Positions 1 to 6,688 of a stretch of 20,359 nucleotides of DNA are shown here, piece after piece. Made by a program: the position numbers and the translations under genes. Source of the DNA: Haliea sp040222615 (lineage in GTDB: Bacteria; Pseudomonadota; Gammaproteobacteria; Pseudomonadales; Halieaceae); NCBI RefSeq assembly GCF_040222615.1, contig NZ_JAVKCQ010000171.1, positions 1 through 20,359 of the forward strand, written 5' to 3'. A model generated the notes under the pieces. That model saw only the letters and a list, made by a program, of their open reading frames with translations. It was not told the origin of the DNA and ran no database searches. Position 1 is the stretch's first letter, and every line of letters starts with the position of its first letter.

Positions 1-272
1 GTATAGGCGAGGCCCGCGTTGAGCATGTACTCCACTGCCGGATTGCCGCGGGTCATGGCATTGCCGACGACCACCATATCCGGCGCCGGCTGCAGCTGCC
101 CTGCGGCATAACCTTCGGCCAGGGTTATCCCGGCCGCCTGCAGCTGGGTGCTCATGGGCGGGTAGACGTTGGCATCGGAACCTGTCACCCGGTAACCGAG
201 CTCGCGCGCCAGCAGGGCAATACCGCCCATGAAGGTACCGCAAATACCGAGGATATGTATGTGGCCTTTCAA
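1..272 (-). CDS. mpl: Mpl, UDP-N-acetylmuramate:L-Ala-gamma-D-Glu-meso-DAP ligase, N-terminal part (runs off left edge)
   Basis: Reading the minus strand from a TTG at 272-270 gives an uninterrupted 90-residue start beginning MKGHIHILGICGTFMGGIA. It continues with a Rossmann-like segment (GYRVTGSDANVYPPMSTQL) and PDMVVVGNAMTRGNP. This is the characteristic N-terminus of the Mur-ligase family member Mpl, which reattaches the recycled tripeptide L-Ala-gamma-D-Glu-mDAP to UDP-MurNAc in the cytoplasm. The HILGICGTFMGG segment is the Mpl variant of the GxxGxGM nucleotide loop seen in MurC. The TTG start is supported by a GGGAG ribosome site 8 bases upstream and by absence of an upstream ATG in frame. 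A minus-strand extended -10 (TGCTAAACT, 300-308) lies just upstream. Only about a fifth of the gene is visible. MurC is the main alternative, but the start sequence favours Mpl. Confidence 0.88.
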   Translation of the reverse strand, partial: MKGHIHILGICGTFMGGIALLARELGYRVTGSDANVYPPMSTQLQAAGITLAEGYAAGQLQPAPDMVVVGNAMTRGNPAVEYMLNAGLAY

Positions 273-299
273 GGTCCGCTCCCTGAGACGAAGGCGGCG

Positions 300-308
300 A
301 GTTTAGCA
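300..308 (-). promoter_or_regulatory. Extended -10 promoter element for mpl
   Basis: On the minus strand this reads TGCTAAACT, that is an extended TGN followed by a -10 hexamer matching 4 of 6 positions. It lies about 30 bases upstream of the TTG start of mpl. No good -35 is seen 16-18 bases away, which is common for extended -10 promoters. Similar TGCTANANT elements occur upstream of ppa, pcnB and the aminotransferase in this window. Confidence 0.45.
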
Positions 309-331
309 TGCGGGCCCGGCAGCACGCAGTA

Positions 332-352
332 ATGGGCGGTAATACTGCCCAT
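332..352. promoter_or_regulatory. 21-bp palindrome between mpl and the phosphofructokinase, candidate operator
   Basis: ATGGGC at 332-337 is mirrored by GCCCAT at 347-352. Inside it GTA (339-341) mirrors TAC (343-345) around a central A; only the pair at 338/346 is imperfect. This is a near-perfect odd-length dyad in the divergent intergenic region, upstream of the mpl -10 and about 100 bases upstream of the kinase start. Such dyads are usually dimeric repressor or activator sites. The regulator cannot be named from the sequence. It could also form a hairpin in a leader transcript. Confidence 0.4.
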
Positions 353-374
353 CGCGGTCTACAAGCCGGGGACT

Positions 375-402
375 TTGCCGTATCATCCCCTGCCAATAAA
401 TT
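375..402 (+). promoter_or_regulatory. Weak sigma70-like promoter upstream of the phosphofructokinase
   Basis: TTGCCG (375-380) and TAAATT (397-402) are separated by 16 bases, each matching 4 of 6 consensus positions. They lie about 45 bases upstream of the ATG at 449. This is the best plus-strand promoter candidate in the divergent region but is not strong. Confidence 0.25.
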
Positions 403-448
403 TCTACTGCGCCCGACCCGCCGGGCGCAGGCCTGACACGGATCTTCT

Positions 449-1711
449 ATGCCAGCCAAGAATGCCTTTTACGCCCAGTCCGGTGGTGTCACCGCTGTCA
501 TCAACGCCTCCGCCTGCGGCCTCATCGAAACCGCCCGCGCCCACCGCGGCAAGATAGGCAAGGTCTATGCGGGTCGCAACGGCATCATTGGCGCCCTGCG
601 CGAAGACCTGATCGACACCAGCAAGGAGAGCAAGGCGGCAATCCACGGCCTGCTCAGCACGCCTGCGGGCGCATTCGGGTCCTGCCGCCACAAGCTGAAA
701 AGCCTGGAGGAGAACCGGGCCGAGTACGAGCGCCTGATCGAGGTGTTCAGGGCGCACAATATCGGCTACTTCTTCTATAACGGCGGCGGCGACTCTGCCG
801 ACACCTGCCTCAAGGTGTCCCAGCTCAGCGCGGCCATGGGCTACCCCCTGCAAGCCATCCACATTCCCAAGACCATCGACATCGACCTGCCCCTGACCGA
901 CACCTGCCCGGGCTTCGGCTCGGTCGCCAAGTATGTTGCGATTTCGACCCGCGAGGCCGCGCTGGACGTGGCCTCCATGTGCGAGACCTCGACCAAGGTG
1001 TTCATCCTCGAGGTCATGGGCCGCCATGCGGGCTGGATCGCCGCGGCGTCCGGTCTGGCCGCAGAGGAAGAAGGCGATGCCCCCCACATCATCCTGTTTC
1101 CGGAAGTGGCATTTGACCGCAAACGATTCCTGGCCAGGGTCCAGCGCACGGTCAAGCGCTTCGGCCACTGCGTCATTGTCGCCTCGGAGGGCACCCAGGA
1201 CGCCGACGGGCGCTTCCTCGCCGAGTCCGGCCTCACCGACGCCTTTGGTCACAGCCAGCTGGGCGGGCTGGCCCCGACGCTGGCGGACATGATCAAAAGT
1301 GAACTGGGCTACAAGTATCACTGGGCGGTAGCGGACTATCTGCAGCGCTCCGCACGCCACATTGCCTCCCAGACCGATGTCGATCAGGCCTACGCTGTCG
1401 GCAAGGCCGCCGTGGAATTCGCCCTGCAGGGCAAGAACGCGGTCATGCCTGCGATCCAGCGCGGCAAGGGCAAACGCTACAGCTGGCACATCGGCGAGGC
1501 GCCGCTGCAGGACGTGGCCAACCGGGAGCGGAAAATGCCCCGGGACTTCATCTCCCGGGACGGCTTCGCCATCACCGAAAAGGCCCGCGACTATCTCGCA
1601 CCGCTGATCGCCGGGGAAGCCTATCCGAACTACCGCAGGGGCCTGCCGATCTACACCCGGCTCAAGCTGGTGGCCGTGCCGCGCAAGCTGAAGACAGCGT
1701 TCAAGGTTTGA
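449..1711 (+). CDS. PPi-dependent 6-phosphofructokinase (diphosphate--fructose-6-phosphate 1-phosphotransferase)
   Basis: This 420-residue cytoplasmic enzyme belongs to the PfkA superfamily and phosphorylates fructose 6-phosphate to fructose 1,6-bisphosphate. Visible motifs are SGGVTAVINA (11-20), TPAGAFGSCR (71-80), NGGGDSADT (111-119), PKTIDID (140-146) and MGRHAGW (190-196). Two positions indicate the phosphoryl donor. ATP enzymes have GGDGS and PGTIDND, whereas PPi enzymes have Asp in the first loop and Lys in the second. Here GGGDS places Asp at the glycine position and PKTID carries Lys141, so pyrophosphate is the expected donor and the reaction should be reversible. The GGG in place of GGD in the first loop is as seen in a subset of PPi-type enzymes. 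Only a weak ribosome site precedes the ATG. The next gene, 57 bases downstream, is a soluble pyrophosphatase that consumes the same donor. Family certainty is high; donor specificity is inferred from the two residues. Confidence 0.92.
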   Translation: MPAKNAFYAQSGGVTAVINASACGLIETARAHRGKIGKVYAGRNGIIGALREDLIDTSKESKAAIHGLLSTPAGAFGSCRHKLKSLEENRAEYERLIEVFRAHNIGYFFYNGGGDSADTCLKVSQLSAAMGYPLQAIHIPKTIDIDLPLTDTCPGFGSVAKYVAISTREAALDVASMCETSTKVFILEVMGRHAGWIAAASGLAAEEEGDAPHIILFPEVAFDRKRFLARVQRTVKRFGHCVIVASEGTQDADGRFLAESGLTDAFGHSQLGGLAPTLADMIKSELGYKYHWAVADYLQRSARHIASQTDVDQAYAVGKAAVEFALQGKNAVMPAIQRGKGKRYSWHIGEAPLQDVANRERKMPRDFISRDGFAITEKARDYLAPLIAGEAYPNYRRGLPIYTRLKLVAVPRKLKTAFKV

Positions 1712-1728
1712 GCAGAGCCTGCTATACT
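1700..1728 (+). promoter_or_regulatory. Extended -10 promoter for ppa
   Basis: TGCTATACT (1720-1728) is a strong extended -10, with TTCAAG (1700-1705) as a partial -35 at 17-base spacing. It overlaps the end of the kinase gene and lies 40 bases upstream of the ppa ATG, so ppa probably has its own transcript in addition to any read-through. Confidence 0.55.
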
Positions 1729-1768
1729 CCGCACCCCCAAACAGCAACCCTTTATCACAGGAACTCCC

Positions 1769-2314
1769 ATGAGCCTGAACCTTGTGCCTGCCGGGAAGAA
1801 CATTCCCGACGAAATCAATGTCATTATCGAAGTACCGGCCCACTCTGATCCGGTCAAGTACGAAGTGGATCACGTCAGCGGCGCCATCACCGTCGACCGC
1901 TTCATGACCGCGGCGATGTTCTACCCCTGCAACTACGGCTATATCCCCAACACGCTGGCCGACGACGGCGACCCGCTGGATGTGCTGGTGCATACGCCGC
2001 ACACGGTGATCAGCGGCTGTGTCATTCCCTGCCGCCCGGTCGGCATCCTGCACATGTCCGATGAGGGCGGCGGCGACGCCAAGCTGATCGCGGTGCCCAC
2101 GGACAAGCTGAGCAAGGCCTACAAGGACATCAAGGAAGCCACCGATCTGCCGCCGCTGCTGATCCAGCAGATCCAGCACTTCTTTGAACACTACAAGGAT
2201 CTGGAACAGGGCAAGTGGGTGAAGATCGACGGCTGGGGCACCGCGGACGAGGCGCGCCACGCCATCGTCGAGGCCGTGCGCAACTTCGACGAGACTTCAA
2301 TGATCGAACGCTAG
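1769..2314 (+). CDS. ppa: Soluble family I inorganic pyrophosphatase
   Basis: This 181-residue cytoplasmic enzyme hydrolyses pyrophosphate to two phosphates, which pulls biosynthetic reactions forward. The family I signature DGDPLDV is complete at 66-72 (metal-binding Asp66, Asp68 and Asp71). Glu21, Lys30, Arg44 and the NYGYIPNT segment around 55-62 match the other active-site positions. Length is close to the roughly 175 residues typical of bacterial hexameric enzymes. The start is supported by a CAGGAA ribosome site (1758-1763) and the extended -10 promoter just upstream. It follows the PPi-type phosphofructokinase in the same direction and converges on the M15 peptidase gene. The two neighbours compete for the same pyrophosphate pool, which is notable. 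Confidence 0.97.
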   Translation: MSLNLVPAGKNIPDEINVIIEVPAHSDPVKYEVDHVSGAITVDRFMTAAMFYPCNYGYIPNTLADDGDPLDVLVHTPHTVISGCVIPCRPVGILHMSDEGGGDAKLIAVPTDKLSKAYKDIKEATDLPPLLIQQIQHFFEHYKDLEQGKWVKIDGWGTADEARHAIVEAVRNFDETSMIER

Positions 2315-2368
2315 ACCCCGAGCGGCGGGGCCGGCCCCTGGCCACGCCCTGCCCGCCATCACCCTCTC

Positions 2369-3097
2369 CTAGCTGCCGCCGGCATCCCCATCCACGAACG
2401 GGGACGGGCACCAGTCCGCCGGCACCTCCACATAACGCTCCAGCAACTCCGGCAGCCGGGCCTCCAGTTCCGACCGCAACAACAGCGGCTCCCGCTCGCA
2501 ATCCCAGCAATCCCGCAACAGCGCCGCCGTCACCCGTCCACCACAGCCGGCCGCCAGTGGGGCGTAGCTCAGGTGCCAGCGCTCGGGGGCCACCCCGCCG
2601 CGGTCAACACCATAGGGCCGGTAAAAACCGTGGGATGTCCCCGCGGCCATCTGTGCATCCAGCCAGCGATGCAGCCGGTCGAACACCCCGCCGGGGGCCA
2701 CCTCCTGCGGGCTCAGCTGCAGCACGTAATCGTCGGGTACCGCGGCCGCATCGTAGACGTCCAGGTCCGTGCCCCAGTGGTGGCGGGAGGTTCCGGGTAG
2801 CGCGGAAAAGCGCAGGATAGCCCGAATCCGCTCGGCAGCAGGCAGAGCGAGAATGGCAACGGCATTGCCGACATCATCGTGGACCGGGCGTTCGCCCCCC
2901 GCCTTGCCGTTCCAGATCAGGCGCTGGCGTTCAAAGGAACGGTAGCTGCTGGCAATCGCCAGATCGAAGCCCGCCTCCCGGGCATCCCCCCGCAGCCGGG
3001 CAAACGCCGCCGCTGCCAGGGGCTGCAGTCGATGCCCCCGGGCAAGCGCTACCAGATGGCGCTCGTCACGGCCGGTGAGCTGTTCTGTCGTCAGCAC
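2369..3097 (-). CDS. M15-family metallopeptidase (D-alanyl-D-alanine carboxypeptidase-like)
   Basis: This 242-residue protein carries the zinc-peptidase signatures of family M15 (VanY/DdpX-like). They are SYRSxxxQ at 51-58, SRHHWGTDLD at 104-113 (SxHxxGxxxD pattern; zinc ligands His106 and Asp113) and ERWH at 172-175 (catalytic Glu172, zinc ligand His175). Members cleave D-Ala-D-Ala or related stem-peptide bonds of peptidoglycan. No signal peptide is seen, so a cytoplasmic role on recycled muropeptides or precursors is possible; that is inference. The GTG start is chosen because a run of G residues just upstream can act as ribosome site and it lies 13 bases after the sfsA stop. It is the last gene of the minus-strand trio aminotransferase-sfsA-peptidase. 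The exact substrate cannot be told. Confidence 0.85.
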   Translation of the reverse strand: MLTTEQLTGRDERHLVALARGHRLQPLAAAAFARLRGDAREAGFDLAIASSYRSFERQRLIWNGKAGGERPVHDDVGNAVAILALPAAERIRAILRFSALPGTSRHHWGTDLDVYDAAAVPDDYVLQLSPQEVAPGGVFDRLHRWLDAQMAAGTSHGFYRPYGVDRGGVAPERWHLSYAPLAAGCGGRVTAALLRDCWDCEREPLLLRSELEARLPELLERYVEVPADWCPSPFVDGDAGGS

Positions 3098-3110
3098 GGC
3101 ACCCCCCCGG

Positions 3111-3815
3111 TCACAGTGGATCCAGACTGAATGGCAGGGCCTGCTCCAGCGCCAGCCCCTGCGGTGACACAGAGGAGCCCCAGGCCAGCACCTCGACCCC
3201 GGCGGCCTGCGCCGCGGCCAGGGCTTCCCGGTAGGCCGGGTCGATATCCCCGGCCGCGCTCACCCGTTTGATGCCGGCGTGAAGCACGCAGAAAAACAGC
3301 ACGCTGCGGGTTCCCGCCTCCAGCACCCCCTGCAATTCCTGCAAGTGCTTGCGCCCGCGCTCACTGACCGCGTCCGGGAACAGACCCTGTCCGTCCTCGC
3401 GACACAGGGTCACCGATTTCACCTCGACAAATACGCGGCCCGCAGGCCCGCTCAACAGCAGGTCGGCGCGACTGTTGCTGCCGTACTTCACCTCGCGGCG
3501 GATGTCCGGGCAGGCACTGAAGCCCGGAATGCGCCCCGCCTCGAAGGCCTCGCCCACCACCCGGTTGGCCAGCGCGGAGTGAATGCAGGCCATGCCACGG
3601 GAGGTCGCCACCAGTTCCCAGGTATGGGGGTATTTACGCTTCGGATCATCCGCGCGCGACAGCCAGACGGGCGCGCCCTCCTCCACACAGCCGGTCATGG
3701 CGCCCGTGTTGGGACAGTGGGCAGTGAGTACCTCGCCGCCGGGCAATTCCACATCTGCCAGGAAGCGTTTGTAGCGGCGCAGCAGGCGGCCTTCAAGCAG
3801 CGGCCCGAAGCGCAT
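3111..3815 (-). CDS. sfsA: SfsA family protein (sugar fermentation stimulation protein homolog)
   Basis: This 234-residue SfsA protein shows the conserved N-terminal segment FGPLLEGRLLRRYKRFLADV, then HCPNTGAM (33-40), SRADLLL (115-121), FVEVKSVTL (129-137) and FPDAVSERGRKHL (146-158). E. coli SfsA was described as a DNA-binding factor affecting maltose metabolism. The E-V-K and D residues give it a PD-(D/E)xK nuclease-like fold in established family descriptions, but the molecular role is unsettled. The start codon overlaps the stop of the upstream aminotransferase (TGATG at 3817-3813), implying translational coupling. Length is normal for the family. Family identity is firm; function is not. 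Confidence 0.93.
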   Translation of the reverse strand: MRFGPLLEGRLLRRYKRFLADVELPGGEVLTAHCPNTGAMTGCVEEGAPVWLSRADDPKRKYPHTWELVATSRGMACIHSALANRVVGEAFEAGRIPGFSACPDIRREVKYGSNSRADLLLSGPAGRVFVEVKSVTLCREDGQGLFPDAVSERGRKHLQELQGVLEAGTRSVLFFCVLHAGIKRVSAAGDIDPAYREALAAAQAAGVEVLAWGSSVSPQGLALEQALPFSLDPL

Positions 3816-4990
3816 CAGGCCAGGACCCCGGCCAGTCGCGTCACCGCCTCCTCCAGCCGCTCCATGCTGGTGGCGTAGGAAAAGCGGATATGCTCATTGG
3901 CGCGCACGTGACCGAAGTCGATACCGGGGGTGAGCGCCACACCGTGCTCCTCCAGCAGCCGCCAGCAGAACGCCTCGCTGTCGTCGGTGAAACGGGCGGC
4001 GTCCGCGTAGATATAGAAGGCGCCGTCCGGCCGGCAGGGGATAGTAAGGCCGATGCTCTCCAGTGCCGGCAACAGGAAGTCCCGACGCTGGCGGAAAATG
4101 TCGCGGCGCTGGTCGAGGATTTCGCGGGTGGCCGGCTCGAAACAGGCCAGGGCCGCGTGCTGGGCCATCGTGGACATGGAGATGAACAGGTTCTGCGCCA
4201 GCTTTTCCAGTCCCGGGGCTGCCTCTTCAGGCGCGACCAGCCAACCCAGCCGCCAGCCGGTCATGCCGAAGTACTTGGAGAAGCTGTTGACCACGAAAGC
4301 CTGCGGGTCCACCTCCAGCACCGAGCGGGTGGGAGCGTCGTAGCCCAGGCCGTGGTATATCTCGTCGACGATAAGATGACCGCCCCGGGCACGCACTGCA
4401 GCGGCCAGCGCTGCCAGTTCCTCCGGGCTCAGCGACGTGCCCGTGGGATTGGCTGGCGAAGCCACCATCGCACCCACCGTATTCGCCCGCCAGTGGGACG
4501 CAACCAGCGCACCGGTAAGCTGGAAGCGGGTGCTGGCATCCACCGGCACCAGCTGGCCGCGACCCTCGACCAGGCGCATGAAATGGCGGTTGCAGGGATA
4601 GCCGGGATCCGTCAGCAGCATGCCGTCTCCGGGGTTCAGCAGCAGCGCGCTCAGCAACAGCAGGGCGCCGGATGCCCCCGGGGTTACGAAGATGCGCGCG
4701 GGGGCGATATCCAGCCCGTACTCTGTCGCATAGTGCTGCGACAGGGCCTCCCGCAGGGCCGGCAGGCCCGCGGCCTGGGAGTAGTGGGTATGGCCCTCCG
4801 CCAGCGCCCTGCGCCCGGCTTCCACAATTGGCGCAGCGGTGCTGAAGTCGGGCGCTCCCGCCGCCAGGTGAACGATGTCGCGACCGGCCGCCGCCAGTTC
4901 CGTGGCCCGGTTCAGGACCTCGACGACCCGGAAGGGCTCAATATCAGCGACCCTGTCGGCAAGGCGCAGGCTGCCCTGTGTGTGTTCCAT
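3815..4990 (-). CDS. Class I/II PLP-dependent aminotransferase
   Basis: This 391-residue fold-type I aminotransferase has the expected motifs. These are LAAGAPDF (42-49), the cofactor-contact region around TDPGYPCN (127-134), ASPANPTGT (178-186; Asn181), the DEIYHGL segment (Asp209, PLP pyridine nitrogen) and SFSKYFGMTGWRLGW (236-250; Schiff-base Lys239). It probably transaminates an amino acid in the cytoplasm; the substrate cannot be read from sequence. It is first in the minus-strand operon with sfsA and the M15 peptidase, and the aminotransferase-sfsA pairing near dksA is also found in Pseudomonas. GGGGA about 9 bases before the ATG is the ribosome site, and an extended -10 lies at 5021-5029. 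Confidence 0.92.
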   Translation of the reverse strand: MEHTQGSLRLADRVADIEPFRVVEVLNRATELAAAGRDIVHLAAGAPDFSTAAPIVEAGRRALAEGHTHYSQAAGLPALREALSQHYATEYGLDIAPARIFVTPGASGALLLLSALLLNPGDGMLLTDPGYPCNRHFMRLVEGRGQLVPVDASTRFQLTGALVASHWRANTVGAMVASPANPTGTSLSPEELAALAAAVRARGGHLIVDEIYHGLGYDAPTRSVLEVDPQAFVVNSFSKYFGMTGWRLGWLVAPEEAAPGLEKLAQNLFISMSTMAQHAALACFEPATREILDQRRDIFRQRRDFLLPALESIGLTIPCRPDGAFYIYADAARFTDDSEAFCWRLLEEHGVALTPGIDFGHVRANEHIRFSYATSMERLEEAVTRLAGVLA

Positions 4991-5020
4991 GACTATCCCC
5001 GGCTATCTACAGTGAGCGCC

Positions 5021-5050
5021 ATTCTAGCAACGCCGGGCGACGCTTGTTAG
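5021..5050 (-). promoter_or_regulatory. Promoter of the aminotransferase-sfsA-peptidase operon
   Basis: Minus strand: TGCTAGAAT (5029-5021) is an extended -10 with a 5-of-6 hexamer. CTAACA (5050-5045) is a 4-of-6 -35 at 18-base spacing. It lies about 30 bases upstream of the aminotransferase ATG. Confidence 0.5.
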
Positions 5051-5162
5051 CGCCCCGCAACGGCAACAAACGGCACCCGGAACAAGCGCCGAATTTTGTG
5101 GCGAAGCCGGGGGATATCTGGTAGTTTCTCCGCGCTCAGCCGCCGGGCCCCAGGCCTCGCGC

Positions 5163-5183
5163 ACTCACTTTGGTGGGTTTTTT
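5163..5183 (+). promoter_or_regulatory. Terminator-like hairpin in the dksA leader (possible attenuator)
   Basis: ACTCAC (5163-5168) can pair with GTGGGT (5173-5178) around a TTTG loop, with one G-U pair, and runs directly into six T residues (5178-5183). The genes to the left are on the other strand, so this element sits inside the presumed dksA 5' leader rather than after a gene. The stem is short, so termination would be partial at best. Confidence 0.35.
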
Positions 5184-5190
5184 CGTATCA

Positions 5191-5206
5191 CCCTATCCGT
5201 ATGGGG
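5191..5206 (+). promoter_or_regulatory. Hairpin covering the dksA ribosome binding site
   Basis: CCCTAT (5191-5196) pairs with ATGGGG (5201-5206) around CCGT, with one G-U pair. The GGGG of the right arm is the only Shine-Dalgarno-like stretch before the dksA ATG at 5215 (8-base spacing). Folding would therefore hide the ribosome site. Confidence 0.35.
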
Positions 5207-5214
5207 CTACAGTC

Positions 5215-5694
5215 ATGCCAAAAGCAGCAGAAATCAACGCGCCAGCCAAACCCGGCCGCGCGACCACCCCGGTTTCCACTTCCGAATTCAAGAACTTCGA
5301 GCCGTACAAGCCCAAGCGTGGCGAAGAGTACATGAGCGAAGGCCAGCGGGAGCATTTCCGCCAGATCCTGCGGAACTGGAAGTCGGAGTTGATGCAGGAA
5401 GTGGACCGGACCGTCACCCACATGAAAGACGAGGCCGCCAACTTTCCCGATCCCGCCGATCGCGCCACCCAGGAGGAAGAGTTCAGCCTGGAGCTCCGCA
5501 CCCGCGATCGCGAGCGCAAGCTGATCAAGAAAATCGATGTCACCATCGAGCGCATCAACCAGGACGATTACGGTTTCTGCGATGCCTGCGGGGTGGAAAT
5601 CGGCATCAAGCGCCTGGAAGCACGCCCTACGGCCACCCTGTGTATCGATTGCAAGACCCTTGATGAAATCAAGGAAAAACAGGAAAAGGGCTGA
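5215..5694 (+). CDS. dksA: RNA polymerase-binding transcription factor DksA
   Basis: This 159-residue DksA binds the secondary channel of RNA polymerase and, with ppGpp, represses rRNA promoters and activates amino-acid promoters. Residues about 45-115 form the coiled-coil, whose tip carries the essential DxxDxA motif as D79-P-A-D82-R-A84. The zinc finger has four cysteines, C122, C125, C143 and C146. The C-terminal helix is rich in Lys and Glu. A longer frame opens at an upstream TTG (5170), but it would translate the terminator-like hairpin. The ATG at 5215, with MPKAAEI and GGGG eight bases upstream, is preferred. The N-terminal 25 residues are a low-complexity extension as in Pseudomonas-type DksA. 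gluQ follows after 39 bases that hold a strong hairpin. Confidence 0.96.
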   Translation: MPKAAEINAPAKPGRATTPVSTSEFKNFEPYKPKRGEEYMSEGQREHFRQILRNWKSELMQEVDRTVTHMKDEAANFPDPADRATQEEEFSLELRTRDRERKLIKKIDVTIERINQDDYGFCDACGVEIGIKRLEARPTATLCIDCKTLDEIKEKQEKG

Positions 5695-5703
5695 CCTTCC
5701 GGC

Positions 5704-5726
5704 GGCGGACCGGCAAACGGTCCGCC
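5704..5726 (+). promoter_or_regulatory. Strong dksA-gluQ intergenic hairpin adjacent to the gluQ start
   Basis: GGCGGACCG (5704-5712) and CGGTCCGCC (5718-5726) form a perfect 9-bp GC-rich stem with a GCAAA loop. It ends 7 bases before the gluQ ATG, occupying the place where the ribosome site should be. No T-run follows. In Shigella/E. coli a terminator in this same junction is known to limit gluQ expression. Here the missing T-run points rather to translational control or an RNA-processing/stability element. Confidence 0.6.
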
Positions 5727-5733
5727 ACCGCCG

Positions 5734-6624
5734 ATGATCCCCACGCCACCGGCCGGTTATCGCGGGCGCTTCGCGCCATCTCCCACCGGCCCACTCCACC
5801 TGGGATCACTGATAGCCGCGCTCGCCAGCCTGCTCCACGCCCGCAGCGCCGGCGGCGACTGGCTGCTGCGCATTGAAGACATCGACCCTCCCCGGGAGCG
5901 GACAGGCGCCACTGCCGCCATCCTCCACAGTCTGGTGCAGCACGGACTGCGCTGGGACGGCGACATCCTCTGGCAGAGCCAACGCAGCGCCGCCTACGAC
6001 GCCGCGCTGGATGCGCTGGACGCCGACCACCACTTGTTCGCCTGTACCTGCAGCCGGCGCGAGCTTGGTGCCAACGGAGCCTGCCAGCAGAACTGCCGCG
6101 CCCGGCGGGCGCCGACCGGACGCCCCAGCGCGCTGCGCGTCGCCGTGCCCGCCGATTTTGTCAGCCGCTGGGAGGATCCCTGGCAGGGCCCGCAGTACTG
6201 CGCCCTGGGTCGGGAGCTGACGGATTTCATCGTGCGCAGGAAGGACGGGCTGTATGCCTACCAGCTCGCGGTAGTGGTGGATGATGCCTACCAGGGAATA
6301 ACCGATATCGTGCGTGGCGCCGACCTGCTGGATTCCACACCGCGCCAGCACCTCCTGCAACAACTGCTGGGCTACCCGCAGCCGCGCTATGCCCACATTC
6401 CGGTATTGACCGATGACCAGGGCAGGAAACTCAGCAAGCAGACCCTGGCACCGGCGCTGGATGACGCCGCCGCGCCGTCAAACCTGCGCCTGGCCCTGCA
6501 CTACCTGGGGCAGCCGATGCCGCCCGCGGCCGCGGACAGCGCCCGGGCCCTGGTGGACTTCGCCGTGGCGCACTGGTCTCCACTCGGCCTGCCGCGGGCG
6601 CCGGCCGTAACCGCGGACCAATGA
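5734..6624 (+). CDS. gluQ: Glutamyl-Q tRNA(Asp) synthetase
   Basis: This 296-residue truncated glutamyl-tRNA synthetase paralog lacks the anticodon-binding domain. Such enzymes load glutamate onto queuosine at position 34 of tRNA(Asp). The Rossmann start GRFAPSPTGPLHLGS contains the HIGH-type signature HLGS (22-25), and the KMSKS-type loop is KLSKQ (232-236). The zinc site appears as Cys104, Cys106, Cys117 and Cys121. E. coli has a tyrosine at the third position, so this is a four-cysteine version. The WDGDILWQSQR segment (74-84) is typical of the family. Linkage to dksA is conserved in gammaproteobacteria. No Shine-Dalgarno is visible before the ATG because a hairpin occupies that stretch, so the start could be slightly off. 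Confidence 0.95.
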   Translation: MIPTPPAGYRGRFAPSPTGPLHLGSLIAALASLLHARSAGGDWLLRIEDIDPPRERTGATAAILHSLVQHGLRWDGDILWQSQRSAAYDAALDALDADHHLFACTCSRRELGANGACQQNCRARRAPTGRPSALRVAVPADFVSRWEDPWQGPQYCALGRELTDFIVRRKDGLYAYQLAVVVDDAYQGITDIVRGADLLDSTPRQHLLQQLLGYPQPRYAHIPVLTDDQGRKLSKQTLAPALDDAAAPSNLRLALHYLGQPMPPAAADSARALVDFAVAHWSPLGLPRAPAVTADQ

Positions 6625-6629
6625 CGCGC

Positions 6630-6658
6630 TTTACCCGCTGACAGGCCTTCAGTAGTAT
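6630..6658 (+). promoter_or_regulatory. Candidate sigma70 promoter for cbrX-cbrA
   Basis: TTTACC (6630-6635) and TAGTAT (6653-6658) are spaced by 17 bases, each 4 of 6 to consensus. They start six bases after the gluQ stop and lie 30 bases before the small membrane gene. Confidence 0.35.
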
Positions 6659-6688
6659 CCATGGCCACGGCGGCCGGGGGCACCCAGT

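Noticed and set aside
404..2260. Minus-strand open frame of about 600 codons opposite the phosphofructokinase and ppa
   Set aside because: Antisense shadow of two well-recognised genes; no domain and no ribosome site.
2327..2338. GGGGCCGGCCCC palindrome after ppa as a terminator
   Set aside because: Self-complementary without a loop and no T-run on either strand; likely a chance GC palindrome.
3890..5050. Plus-strand open frame opposite the aminotransferase
   Set aside because: Translation is Gln/Arg/Gly-rich without motifs; the minus strand carries a complete aminotransferase.
5170..5214. Longer DksA starting at TTG 5170
   Set aside because: Would translate the hairpin and T-run; the ATG at 5215 has a ribosome site and gives a family-like N-terminus.
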